Source: Stenotrophomonas maltophilia
GTDB lineage: Bacteria > Pseudomonadota > Gammaproteobacteria > Xanthomonadales > Xanthomonadaceae
Assembly (NCBI RefSeq): GCF_002205165.1
Contig: NZ_NIVS01000013.1
Location: 1 to 64,000, forward strand
Direction of reading: 5' to 3'
DNA: 64,000 bases
Part shown: positions 6,508 to 16,300 of the stretch, one piece after another
Layout: each line of letters starts with the position of its first letter
How positions within the stretch are numbered: position 1 is the first letter of the stretch
Program-made: the position numbers and the translations under genes
The notes under the pieces: model-generated
Seen by the model: only the letters and a program-made list of their open reading frames with translations
Databases searched by the model: none
Told to the model about the DNA's origin: nothing

Positions 6508-7420
6508 CCTGCACACGTCCGTCCACGGTTCACCTGAAAAGCTGCGCCAGTTCGGGCGGGAGCTCTTCCACCACCATTCCCTCCATCGCCTCGTGGTTTT
6601 CGTAGTAGTTAGCCAGCTGGTTAACCAGCCGGTCTATCGCCGCAAGAATGGCGCGCCCGTGCGTGAACCGATTCTCCGCCATCCTCGCTCGCCTATCCAT
6701 GGGAAGAAGGCTAATGGCATTTGCGCTCATGCCTGGCCCACGGTTGAAGTTCTGCCATGCCGAAAGAAGCGTGAGGATGGAAAAAGCATCGGCATCCTCG
6801 AAGCCGTCGAGTTGATCCGCAAACCGCTCTATCAGGGACAATTCCGGCAACGGCCTAGAGTTAACGAAGACCGCAAGAATCTCGTCACTCGGGTTCTGCA
6901 TGACAGCCGGGCGGACGTTCGCCAGCAGTATCATCAGGTCGCGCCGGGCAAATACGAGCTCCCTGCTGAAAGCGTGAGCCATCCTAACGGCCTTGGTCCT
7001 CTGCAACTGCCTCGAATGCTCGCGGTCGTTAGCTTGCAGCTCACGGGCATTTTTTTGCTCACCGTCGGCGGCCTCCCTGGCGACATTGATCTGGCCCTTG
7101 GCGACGTGGAGCGCTGCAAGAACAGCGGCAATCGTAGCAACAGCGGATGCCCATGCAGCCGCCTCTGCCGAACGATTCATTGGAAAGCCCATGAAGGCAA
7201 CGGTGCCGGCGATGCCAACAGCGCCGCCGACCAGCAAAAAGCCGATCGGATTACGAATAGCGGAAAAGGCGGCCAACCACCTGTTGCGAACCATCTGCTG
7301 ATCCCCCTTTGGACTGATCGGCATTCTGCCACGGGCGGCGGCACCACCACCCAACGCTCCACCCTGGCCACCGTCAAGCCGCCGCGTAACCGGCGCACCA
7401 GGCTGCGGGAGGACGTGTAA
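6500..7420 (+). pseudogene. Probable operon gene split by a reverse-oriented cargo gene
   Basis: An open frame of 306 codons begins with an ATG that overlaps the preceding stop by 8 nt and ends with a TAA whose last base is the first base of the next gene's ATG. Both junctions look like real operon junctions. Its interior (about 6530-7294) is the antisense of a convincing membrane-protein gene and reads as nonsense in this direction. The simplest explanation is that a small operon gene was interrupted, leaving about 10 codons at the 5' end and about 40 at the 3' end. This is an inference from junction geometry. Confidence 0.4.
6530..7294 (-). CDS. Two-pass membrane protein with a long cytoplasmic helical domain, phage cargo
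   Basis: The protein is 254 residues long, started at the ATG at 7294 after AGGGGGAT. It has two membrane segments (about 16-36 and 44-64), then a charged coiled-coil-like stretch (EAADGEQKNARELQANDREH) and a C-terminal helical domain of about 150 residues. The layout resembles small membrane-anchored proteins carried as phage morons. Base composition is visibly less GC-rich than the flanking genes, and it lies on the strand opposite to the operon it interrupts. I do not recognise a family; a role in host protection or exclusion is a hypothesis only. Confidence 0.65.
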   Translation of the reverse strand: MVRNRWLAAFSAIRNPIGFLLVGGAVGIAGTVAFMGFPMNRSAEAAAWASAVATIAAVLAALHVAKGQINVAREAADGEQKNARELQANDREHSRQLQRTKAVRMAHAFSRELVFARRDLMILLANVRPAVMQNPSDEILAVFVNSRPLPELSLIERFADQLDGFEDADAFSILTLLSAWQNFNRGPGMSANAISLLPMDRRARMAENRFTHGRAILAAIDRLVNQLANYYENHEAMEGMVVEELPPELAQLFR

Positions 7421-7953
7421 TGGCCGGTCCGCTACATGACGAGATCGTCGCAGCATCCGTCCGCTGGCTACGCCGCAACGGGTGCGCCGCGATCCTGTGC
7501 GACCCATTCAAGGCCGGTCCCCGTGAACAGCCCGATGCCATCGGCTGGCGTGATGGGATATCGCTGGTCGTGGAGGTGAAGGCCAGTCGCTCTGACTTCC
7601 TTGCCGACGCCAAGAAGCCGCACCGCATCGATCCGGCGGACGCCGTTGGCGACTGGCGCTTCTATGCGGCACCGGCCGGGGTGGTCAAAGTCGAGGACCT
7701 GCCGGCCGGATGGGGATTGCTGGAATGGGACGGACGCTGCCTGAAGCCTGCGCATGGCGTGCCGCTCGGCAACTGCAACTGGCACCGCGCGCCATTCCGC
7801 GACGCGGCGAACAAGCGCGCCGAAACCCAGCTGCTGGTCTCCGCAATCCACCGGCCTGAGTTCGTGCCGCGCCGTGGCGCAAGGCTCCGCCCAGGGATCC
7901 ATTTCGAAGCGTGGGCGGCTCACCTGGCAGAACCGGAGGTGGCCAGTGGCTGA
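7420..7953 (+). CDS. PD-(D/E)XK nuclease-like phage protein
   Basis: The protein has 177 residues. The segment EQPDAIGWRDGISLVVEVKA carries the signature of the PD-(D/E)XK nuclease fold: PD, then after a short hairpin EVK, with the two acids and the Lys in register, followed by SRSDF. The family includes MmcB-like and VRR-type endonucleases and recombination nucleases. The rest is basic and aromatic. It could process DNA ends or junctions in element replication or recombination. Fold assignment is from the motif alone and substrate is unknown. Confidence 0.55.
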   Translation: MAGPLHDEIVAASVRWLRRNGCAAILCDPFKAGPREQPDAIGWRDGISLVVEVKASRSDFLADAKKPHRIDPADAVGDWRFYAAPAGVVKVEDLPAGWGLLEWDGRCLKPAHGVPLGNCNWHRAPFRDAANKRAETQLLVSAIHRPEFVPRRGARLRPGIHFEAWAAHLAEPEVASG

Positions 7954-8134
7954 TCCCATCAACCAGGCGAAGCACACAGCGCGCGTGCTGATCGGCGAGG
8001 CCCGCGCCCGGCGGCTGGTGGGCCTCGGCTTCTGGTGCATGTTCCGCATGGCCCAGTCCGCCCGCCTCCGTGCTGCCACCCTTCCCCGCCCGGCGCCGCC
8101 GGCTCTCCCCATCCAATCGGAGCTGTTCGCATGA
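7946..8134 (+). CDS. Small basic phage protein, unknown
   Basis: The protein has 62 residues with a GTG start at 7946 that overlaps the preceding stop. It is Arg- and Ala-rich (ARVLIGEARARRLVGLGFWC) with a Pro-rich tail. Longer readings from 7754 run inside the nuclease gene and were rejected. No motif is identified. Confidence 0.45.
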   Translation: MADPINQAKHTARVLIGEARARRLVGLGFWCMFRMAQSARLRAATLPRPAPPALPIQSELFA

Positions 8135-8442
8135 CCCAGCGACACATCAGCCACCCCGAGCCGCTGCCGGACTGCGCCGCCGGCCACAGCGCGCGCCACA
8201 TCCACGACCTGCGCAGCCTCGCCGCCGGCGGCGGCCACTTCGTCGAGTGCCGGTGCCGGCATACCCGGAAGCACGCCGAGCCGGACGCCGCGATCGCCGA
8301 ATGGAGGCGGGTCAACCGTCCGCCGCGCGCCGCCCGAAAGACTGCGGCGCCGGAGGACGCCAACAACGTCGTGCAGCTGCTGATGCCTCTCCGCGAGGCC
8401 GGGGCAGCCGCCGCACAAAGGAGGGCCCATGGGCGCCGCTGA
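8131..8442 (+). CDS. Small Cys/His-rich phage protein
   Basis: The protein has 103 residues and starts at an ATGA junction. It carries CAAGHSARHIHD and CRCRHTRKH within 45 residues, suggesting a small zinc-binding domain of the kind found in phage early proteins. The tail is Ala- and Arg-rich. Its stop overlaps the excisionase-like gene by 14 nt. Function is unknown. Confidence 0.5.
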   Translation: MTQRHISHPEPLPDCAAGHSARHIHDLRSLAAGGGHFVECRCRHTRKHAEPDAAIAEWRRVNRPPRAARKTAAPEDANNVVQLLMPLREAGAAAAQRRAHGRR

Positions 8443-8749
8443 GCGACTGCCTGAGCTGTTCACCGAGGAACAGGCGGCAGACTATCTGGGGGTCGCGGAG
8501 GTGACCCTACGCCGCCGCCGCGCCGCCGGCATGATTGGCTTCACCCGAATTGGCCGCCAGGCCCGCTACACCGAAACGCACCTTCTGAACTACCTGGAGC
8601 AGCAAACGTGTCAACCCGCTTCCGTCTCGGCGACTACTGGCTCGAGCAACGAAAAGGCTCAACCGTCTGGTATCGCGCGTGGCGCGACGCCTCGGGATGC
8701 AAGCAGCGCGCTTCGCTTGGCACAAGAGATCCTGACGAAGCCAAGGTAG
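8429..8749 (+). CDS. xis: Excisionase-like helix-turn-helix protein
   Basis: The protein has 106 residues. Residues about 11-55 (FTEEQAADYLGVAEVTLRRR, then FTRIGRQARYTETHL) form a MerR/HTH_17-type winged helix as in excisionases and DNA-binding adaptor proteins. It sits immediately before, and overlaps by about 140 nt, the integrase gene, which is the normal place for Xis. It should bend DNA at the attachment site and direct the integrase to excision. The C-terminal part, which overlaps integrase coding sequence, is low in complexity and may not be needed. Confidence 0.7.
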   Translation: MGAAERLPELFTEEQAADYLGVAEVTLRRRRAAGMIGFTRIGRQARYTETHLLNYLEQQTCQPASVSATTGSSNEKAQPSGIARGATPRDASSALRLAQEILTKPR

Positions 8750-9801
8750 CCCTCGCCCAGTGGTTCGTGGAAAACGCCGCCATGAAGGACCAGGCACCGT
8801 CGGACGTGCTGGTGAGCACGGTGCTCACGCGCTACATGCACCAGCACGGCGACACCCTGGCCAGCAAAGACAGCGCAAGCCGGGGGGTCGACCTGTGGAA
8901 CGAGTTCTTCGGCCCGGCGGCGACCCTGGCGGACGTGACGATCGCGCGCCAGGAGGACTTCATGAAGTGGCTGGCCGAGCGGGAATATTCCGACGGCTAC
9001 GTGCGTCGAATGCTGGGCGTGGGGAAGTCGGCGATGAACCGTGCATGGAAGCGCGGGGAGATCAGCCAGGTGCCGTTCGTGGAACTGCCGCCGATCGGAG
9101 AGGCATACCCGCACTATGCGACGCGGGATCAGATCGTGCGCCTGCTCAACACGGAAATGCCTGACCACATCTGGGCGTACTTCCTGGTCCGGTTGTGCAC
9201 GGCATGCCGCGGGGATGCCGCGCGCGACCTGCAGCGCTTCCAGATCGATGTCGAGGCACGCCTGGTGCACCTGAACCCGGCGGGACGCAGGCAGACGAAG
9301 AAGTACCGCCCGACGGTGCCGCTGCTGCCGGCGTTGGAGGCTTACCTCGCCACGGTGAAGCCCGAGGCGCACTTGGTCCACTGGCACGGCCGGCATATCA
9401 AGTCGATCAAGACCACGTGGCGGAAGCTGCGCAAGCGCGCCCTGCTGCCGGCGTGGTTCGTACCGAAGACCGTCCGGCACACGCTGGCTACCTGGCTGCG
9501 TCAGCGCGGCGTGCCTGCTTGGGACGTGTCGGGGCTGCTCGGCCACCATGCAGGCGGCACGACAGACGGGTACGCGCATTTCGATCCGGCCTACATGGGC
9601 CCGGCACGCGCGGCGCTTACTGAAATTGTCGAGGATCTGGGGAGGGATGTTCCGAAGATTCGTGCCCTGCTTGGGGTCACTATGGGGTCACCTTGCGTGA
9701 CCCCTCAAACTGCTCTTTCCACTTCAAGCCTTGGTGCATCTGGCCTGAGAGTGGTGGGCGGTACAGGGTTCGAACCTGTGACCCCTACCATGTCAAGGTA
9801 G
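8608..9801 (+). CDS. int: Tyrosine recombinase / phage integrase
   Basis: The protein has 397 residues and a GTG start. A SAM-like core-binding domain (about 63-150) precedes the catalytic domain (about 165-345). Visible catalytic residues are Arg201 (TACRGDA), Lys231 or Lys232, Arg290 (KTVRHTLAT), His313 (LLGHH) and Tyr322 (DGYAHF). The box II His is replaced by Lys287, a variation found in some active integrases. The last 17 codons lie inside the tRNA-Val gene, so integration rebuilds both the tRNA 3' part and the integrase C-terminus. It should integrate the element at that tRNA. Confidence 0.93.
   Translation: MSTRFRLGDYWLEQRKGSTVWYRAWRDASGCKQRASLGTRDPDEAKVALAQWFVENAAMKDQAPSDVLVSTVLTRYMHQHGDTLASKDSASRGVDLWNEFFGPAATLADVTIARQEDFMKWLAEREYSDGYVRRMLGVGKSAMNRAWKRGEISQVPFVELPPIGEAYPHYATRDQIVRLLNTEMPDHIWAYFLVRLCTACRGDAARDLQRFQIDVEARLVHLNPAGRRQTKKYRPTVPLLPALEAYLATVKPEAHLVHWHGRHIKSIKTTWRKLRKRALLPAWFVPKTVRHTLATWLRQRGVPAWDVSGLLGHHAGGTTDGYAHFDPAYMGPARAALTEIVEDLGRDVPKIRALLGVTMGSPCVTPQTALSTSSLGASGLRVVGGTGFEPVTPTMSR
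9752..9801. other. Probable attachment site in the tRNA-Val 3' half
   Basis: The 3' half of the tRNA-Val gene overlaps the end of the integrase gene. Integrases of this type usually recombine in the anticodon or T arm and keep a copy of the tRNA 3' part at the other end. The exact core cannot be fixed because the partner site is outside the window. Confidence 0.6.
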
Positions 9802-9826
9802 TGCTCTACCGCTGAGCTAACCGCCC
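9752..9826 (-). tRNA. tRNA-Val (anticodon GAC)
   Basis: On the minus strand the sequence folds as a cloverleaf with acceptor GGGCGGT pairing with ACCGCCC, D arm GCTCAGCGGTAGAGC, anticodon loop TTGACAT (GAC), T arm with GGTTCGAACC, discriminator A and an encoded CCA. The length is 75 nt including CCA. It reads GUC and GUU valine codons. Confidence 0.95.
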
Positions 9827-9872
9827 GTCTTGCTTCCCTGCCCCGCTGCGAATGCGTCGGTGCAGGCCGCGT

Positions 9873-9901
9873 ATATTACGGACGCCCCCCGGAAAGCGCA
9901 A
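9873..9901 (-). promoter_or_regulatory. Promoter of tRNA-Val
   Basis: On the minus strand, -35 TTGCGC (9901-9896) and -10 TAATAT (9878-9873) are separated by exactly 17 bp. RNA would start near 9866, about 40 nt before the mature tRNA. A GC-rich stretch after the -10 fits stringent control, which is known for stable-RNA promoters. Confidence 0.6.
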
Positions 9902-9933
9902 CACTTTTGTGAAGATATTTCACGATGTGTTGT

Positions 9934-11964
<2,031 letters not shown>

Positions 11965-12116
11965 GGTGCCGCCACTGCCGGGAAGCCTTCAGTATAACGG
12001 CCGGGTTGGTGACGGCCTGTTGATGGGATTACCGACAGCAAAACGCGGCATGAACCGGCGGCGGTGGGACCTTTGGGCCGCCAGAGTGAAGGCAGCCCGC
12101 ACCCCGGACCGTCACC

Positions 12117-12653
12117 GTGGCCCACCCCCGCTCCCTGCCCCGCCCGGCGGCCTGCGCCGGCGTCACGCTGATCCAATCAGTGATCGCAATGGCGATCCTG
12201 GCGATCCTCACCGGCATGGCGCTGCCCGCGCTGCAGCAGACCCGGGACCGGCTGCAGGCCGACAGCCTGCGCATGCAGCTGGCCTCGGCGCTGGCGACCG
12301 CGCGCAACACAGCGATCACCGAACGCCGCCGGATCGCGGTCTGCCCTACGGACGATGGCGTGACGTGCGGCCGGGACTGGAGCCGGGGCTGGATGCTCTT
12401 TGCCCCCGCAACGCCGTCCTCTGGCGAGCCTCCGCCCGCAGGCCCCCTGCTGGTGCAGCAGCACGCCCGCTCCAGGCTGAGCGCCTGGGGCAGCCAGGCC
12501 AAGCCCCGCATCCAGTTCCGGCCGGATGGGCGGCTCAATGGCAGCAACCAGTCGGTCACCTTCTGCCTGGACGGCGCCTCCCAGGGCAAGGTGGTAGTCA
12601 GCCTTTCAGGCCGCATCCGCAGCGAGCGTCCGCGCCGTCCCGTGGCCTGCTGA
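12117..12653 (+). CDS. FimT/GspH-like pseudopilin, stand-alone
   Basis: The protein has 178 residues and a GTG start. A type III signal ends at Gly15 and is followed by VTLIQSVIAMAILAILTGMA, the hydrophobic N-terminal helix of type IV pilins, and then a GspH-type globular domain (ITERRRIAVCPTDDGVTCGR, then FRPDGRLNGSNQSVTFC). GspH/FimT proteins are minor subunits that help start pilus or pseudopilus assembly, or bind DNA for uptake. Position +5 of the mature protein is Gln instead of the usual Glu. It is separated from the minor-pilin operon by tRNA-Asn and lies on the opposite strand. Confidence 0.8.
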   Translation: MAHPRSLPRPAACAGVTLIQSVIAMAILAILTGMALPALQQTRDRLQADSLRMQLASALATARNTAITERRRIAVCPTDDGVTCGRDWSRGWMLFAPATPSSGEPPPAGPLLVQQHARSRLSAWGSQAKPRIQFRPDGRLNGSNQSVTFCLDGASQGKVVVSLSGRIRSERPRRPVAC

Positions 12654-12682
12654 GGCGGTCATCGCCCGTGGGGCGGAAACGC

Positions 12683-12713
12683 AAAAAACAAAAGCCGCGA
12701 TTGCTCGCGGCTT
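12683..12713 (-). terminator. Rho-independent terminator after tRNA-Asn
   Basis: On the minus strand a 9-bp stem (AAGCCGCGA / TCGCGGCTT) with a TTGC-type tetraloop is followed by TTTTGTTTTTTG. It lies 10 nt downstream of the tRNA-Asn 3' end. Confidence 0.85.
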
Positions 12714-12722
12714 CTGCAGATC

Positions 12723-12799
12723 TGGCGCCCGAAGTTGGACTCGAACCAACGACCCCCTGATTAACAGTCAAGTGCTCTAACCGGCTGAGCTATTCGGGC
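12723..12799 (-). tRNA. tRNA-Asn (anticodon GTT)
   Basis: A cloverleaf can be drawn on the minus strand: acceptor GCCCGAA pairs with TTCGGGC, anticodon loop CTGTTAA (GTT), T arm with GGTTCGAGTCC, discriminator G and an encoded CCA. It is 77 nt including CCA. Confidence 0.95.
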
Positions 12800-12869
12800 G
12801 GGGTGCGCATTCTAGCCAGCATCGGCAGGGGGATGCAAGCGCTCCGGCACAACCGGCGGCGAGGCAACG

Positions 12870-13310
12870 TTACCAGCAGCCAGAGACGGTCTTCTCGGTG
12901 GGCTTCTTGCGCCCCGCCTGATCCAGTGCCAACGTGCCGCACGTGTCCTTGGCCTGGCTTCCGCCGGCCACCGGGACGGCCTGGATGCCGAACGTGCTCG
13001 CCGTGGGATCCTTGTCGAAAGACAGGGTGTAATGCGCGGTGCCTTCGCGCGGCGACTGGGTGAACTGCAGTTTGGCGGTGGCGTACGTGTTCTGGACCGT
13101 GTGGTAACGCTCCAGGTTCTGGGCCAGCTCCACCAGATCGGCCTTGGCCTGGGCGCGCCGGGATTTCCGCACCGAGTCCTGATAGGCCGGCATGGCAATG
13201 GTGGCGAGGATGGCCACAACGGCCACCGTGATCATCAGCTCGATCAGGGTGAAACCGGCGACACGGCGGCGGAAGGCGGTCTGCATGGAGGCTCTCATCA
13301 TGAAGGTCAT
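12870..13310 (-). CDS. pilE: Type IV pilin-like protein PilE
   Basis: The protein has 146 residues. The prepilin leader ends at Gly19 before FTLIELMITVAVVAILATIA, with Glu at +5, so PilD should cleave and methylate it. The C-terminal part is short with two Cys (DTCGTLALD, VSGCW) that may form a disulfide, as in PilE minor pilins of xanthomonads and pseudomonads. It is the last gene of the minor-pilin operon and its start codon shares a base with the pilY1 stop. In-frame ATGs at codons 4, 5 and 9 also exist; a start at codon 9 would give a shorter leader. Confidence 0.88.
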   Translation of the reverse strand: MTFMMRASMQTAFRRRVAGFTLIELMITVAVVAILATIAMPAYQDSVRKSRRAQAKADLVELAQNLERYHTVQNTYATAKLQFTQSPREGTAHYTLSFDKDPTASTFGIQAVPVAGGSQAKDTCGTLALDQAGRKKPTEKTVSGCW

Positions 13311-16300
13311 CAGCGCACCTGTCGCCAGGACTGGCGTCCGCAGGGACGCGGCATGTACAGCGGGTCGGCACTGCCCGTGCGCAGCACATAGGTACAGATG
13401 TCGTTCTTCAGCTGCTCGTCCAACGTGCAGTCCTTCTCGCCGGCCTTGCAGATGTTGCTCTTGTTATCAGGAACACCGATGAAGTTGTCCGTCATCGGCG
13501 GCCCGGTGAGTTCCTTGCCGCCACTGGTCAGCTTGGCGCCGGCGCAGTTACCCGTGCAGAGCGGATCGCCGCCTGGCGTGTCACTCAGCCCACCCAGGGC
13601 GCCGGCGCCCGTCAGCAGTTCCACTGAATAACGCCAGTTGATGCCGCCACCGCCGCCGCAGACTGCCTGGCCGGGTACATACGTGTTGAAGATCACCGAA
13701 CCGCTCTGGACGCGTGGGTTGCCGATGAATCGCTCTCCATCCACTACGCCTCCGACGGTCAGGTCGATATACCAGCCGCGCTTGCTCACGTAGCTGACCG
13801 CGTTGCCACTGACATAGCGATAGCCATCATTTGCCTCGGAGATCTGCTGGCCGACCAGATCGCCCCGCCCCCCCACGGTGGTGGCGAGGTTGTCCCAGAC
13901 GCTGTAAATCGACTGGATCGGAGAACTCGAACTGACGGCATTGTCGTCGCTGGCGAAGTACTGGCCTGTACCGAACACGATGTTGAAGCCGCGACCGGTC
14001 GCCCGGGTCACCTCGAAGCCGCCGGTGATCGGCTGGGTCACGCCGTTGCGGGTGGCAGTGAACAACGGCGCGCCACCATAGGCGACGGCCCACCTGGCCG
14101 GATCTGGATCGCGCAGATCGAATTTCCAGAGATTGCCCTGCATGTCGCCGCCATAGACCGTATCGACAATGCGGCTGCTGTTGTCTGCCGCCACGGCAGC
14201 GATGTTCATCAAGCCATTGCGCAAGGCGTAGCCACCACCACTGGGAGAAAGCCGACTGATCACCTCACCGGTCTGGATGTCCACCACGAACAGGACCGGC
14301 TTGCCACTGGAGGCATTGATGCCGTTGCCAAAGAGCGCCACGAAGCGCGGTGCGGTATTCGCATCGCCACCACTGACCGGCACGATCACCGGCTTGCCCA
14401 GTGCAAAGCCCATGTCCGAATCGGTCTTGCCGGAGATCTCCCACAGCACGTCATCCTTGGTGAAGCCGGTCGGGTTGCTCACGTTCAAGGCGAACATCGA
14501 GCCATTGCCTGCGGCGACCGCATTCGGGGCGCGATTGGCACCACCTGCGCCAGTCGAGCCCACCAGCACGGTGTGCCAGGCATCACCGTAGTAGACATCC
14601 GAAGAGGTCAGTGGGCCATCGACGTAGTATCGATGCGCGTAGCTGGGATTGGCCAGTTCAGCCATGTGCTGCAGCGAGGAGGACGGAATGAACGCCATCA
14701 CCTCGCTGCCCGCTGCGGCCCCTGTGGACGCATCGAAGCCGTGCAGCATGCCGTCGTTGGCACCGACATACAGCATCGTCGGTGGGCCACCACTGGCCTT
14801 CTTGGCGGCGAGATAGGCGGTGTATCGGCTGCCGAGCGTCGCTTTCCATTCAGGCGACGTGGTCCAGGAGCCGTACCCGAAATTGTTGGCCGTGGACACG
14901 ATCTCGGTGGTGGAATTGACGATGTCGCCGAGAATCGCCCCTCGCGACCGGAAGCCACTGACCGCCGCACCCTTCAGATAGTTCACCAGATCAGCCACGG
15001 TATGCGAGCCGAACCAGTTGGGTACCGAACTGCTGAAGCCCATGTTGCCCAGCTGGGCGGCGCGATCCGCCCCGGGGATGTTGTTGGCCTCGAACGGCGC
15101 GGCCGCCACCGGCACCAGCTGACCACGGGCATTGACGGCAGTCGGTGCGGTGGCCATGACGATGTTGCGACCGCTAGAGCTCATCTTGGTCGATGCGCGC
15201 CACAGCACCTTGTCGTCGCCACCGAGATTGTTCAGCTGGGTGGCGACGACGTCGCCGGTCCAGTCGTTCGTGCCCGAGGGTACCTTGTAGCTGGCCGATA
15301 CCGTGAACGACCCCGCGCTGATGCGGGCGCCGGAACCGCCGCCTCCCACGGGCGCATCGCCTTCGGCCGCACTCTCGAAGATGGCCTCCAAGGCCGCCTT
15401 CAGCTTGGCCGGGTTGCGCGCCAGGAAGTAGTTGTCCGGCACGCCGGCTTCCTTGGTGTCCCACTTTCCACTGGGCACACCGTATTTGGCGGCGTACCAG
15501 AGCGGACTTTCCAGCTGGTTGGCTTGGGACCCACTGAGCTTGTAACGGACCACGGACGGCGTTGCCCATTCCCCAGGCGGATTCGCCTGGCTGGAGAGTA
15601 TGGAGCCGTTCTTGTTGCCGGGACGCAGCAGCAGGCGCTGCACGTTGCTGGCAGCATTGGAACCGACGATGGTGTAGCCGGTCAGCATCGCGTTGCCGGC
15701 GTACGCCGACAGGTTCTCCAGGCGGACCAGCACTTCATCGGGACCGATGGTGGCGTTCAACAGCTGGTTCTTGCACACCGCATTGTCAGTGGAACGCCAG
15801 CACATATCGGCAATGCCGGCCTTGTCCTCGCAGGCACGGCCGACGCAGTAACTCATCATGGTCACGACATCATTGTCATGATCGTTGCCCCACAGCGAAT
15901 CTTCCCAGACCAGCGAGAAACTGCCGGACTGGCCGTCGGCACGGTAGGGACGACCATACACATGCTTGGGCGCGACGGTCGCCTGCTTGGTGCCAATACC
16001 AACCGCACCAAGGAAGCAGCTGCGCCACCCCGTAGAGTTAGCCTTTGCCCCCTCGGCATTGTTCGCCTGGCAAAGTGGCGACAGCGAAATGGTGCCGCCG
16101 GCCACGCTGATGTCGAATCGGGGAAGATTCTCGGCCATGGCGACGGTATAGGTGGTCGCGGTGACCTTGTAATCCAACGGCTTGCCCTTCAAGCCCGGGC
16201 GCAGATCCGTCTCCGCGGCGGCCTTGGCCAGGCCCGCCATCAGATAGCTGCCCTCGGTGGACGGGATGTCCGGGCAGATGCCACGGACCAGGCTCAGCTT

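Larger units (their letters stand above)
1..9801. mobile_element. Prophage or integrative element, right-hand end (partial)
   Basis: This block looks like one end of a temperate-phage-type element. It has an S24-family repressor with divergent early genes, a run of about a dozen small genes overlapping by ATGA or similar junctions, an excisionase-like HTH protein, and a tyrosine integrase whose 3' end lies inside a tRNA-Val gene. The element must extend beyond the left edge, because position 1 is still inside a phage-like operon and no second attachment site is visible. No capsid, tail or lysis genes are seen here, so a phage and a phage-like island cannot be told apart from this window. Confidence 0.85.

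Noticed and set aside
6500..7420. The 306-codon frame as an intact protein
   Set aside because: Its interior is antisense to a membrane-protein gene with a good ribosome site. It is kept only as a possible split gene.
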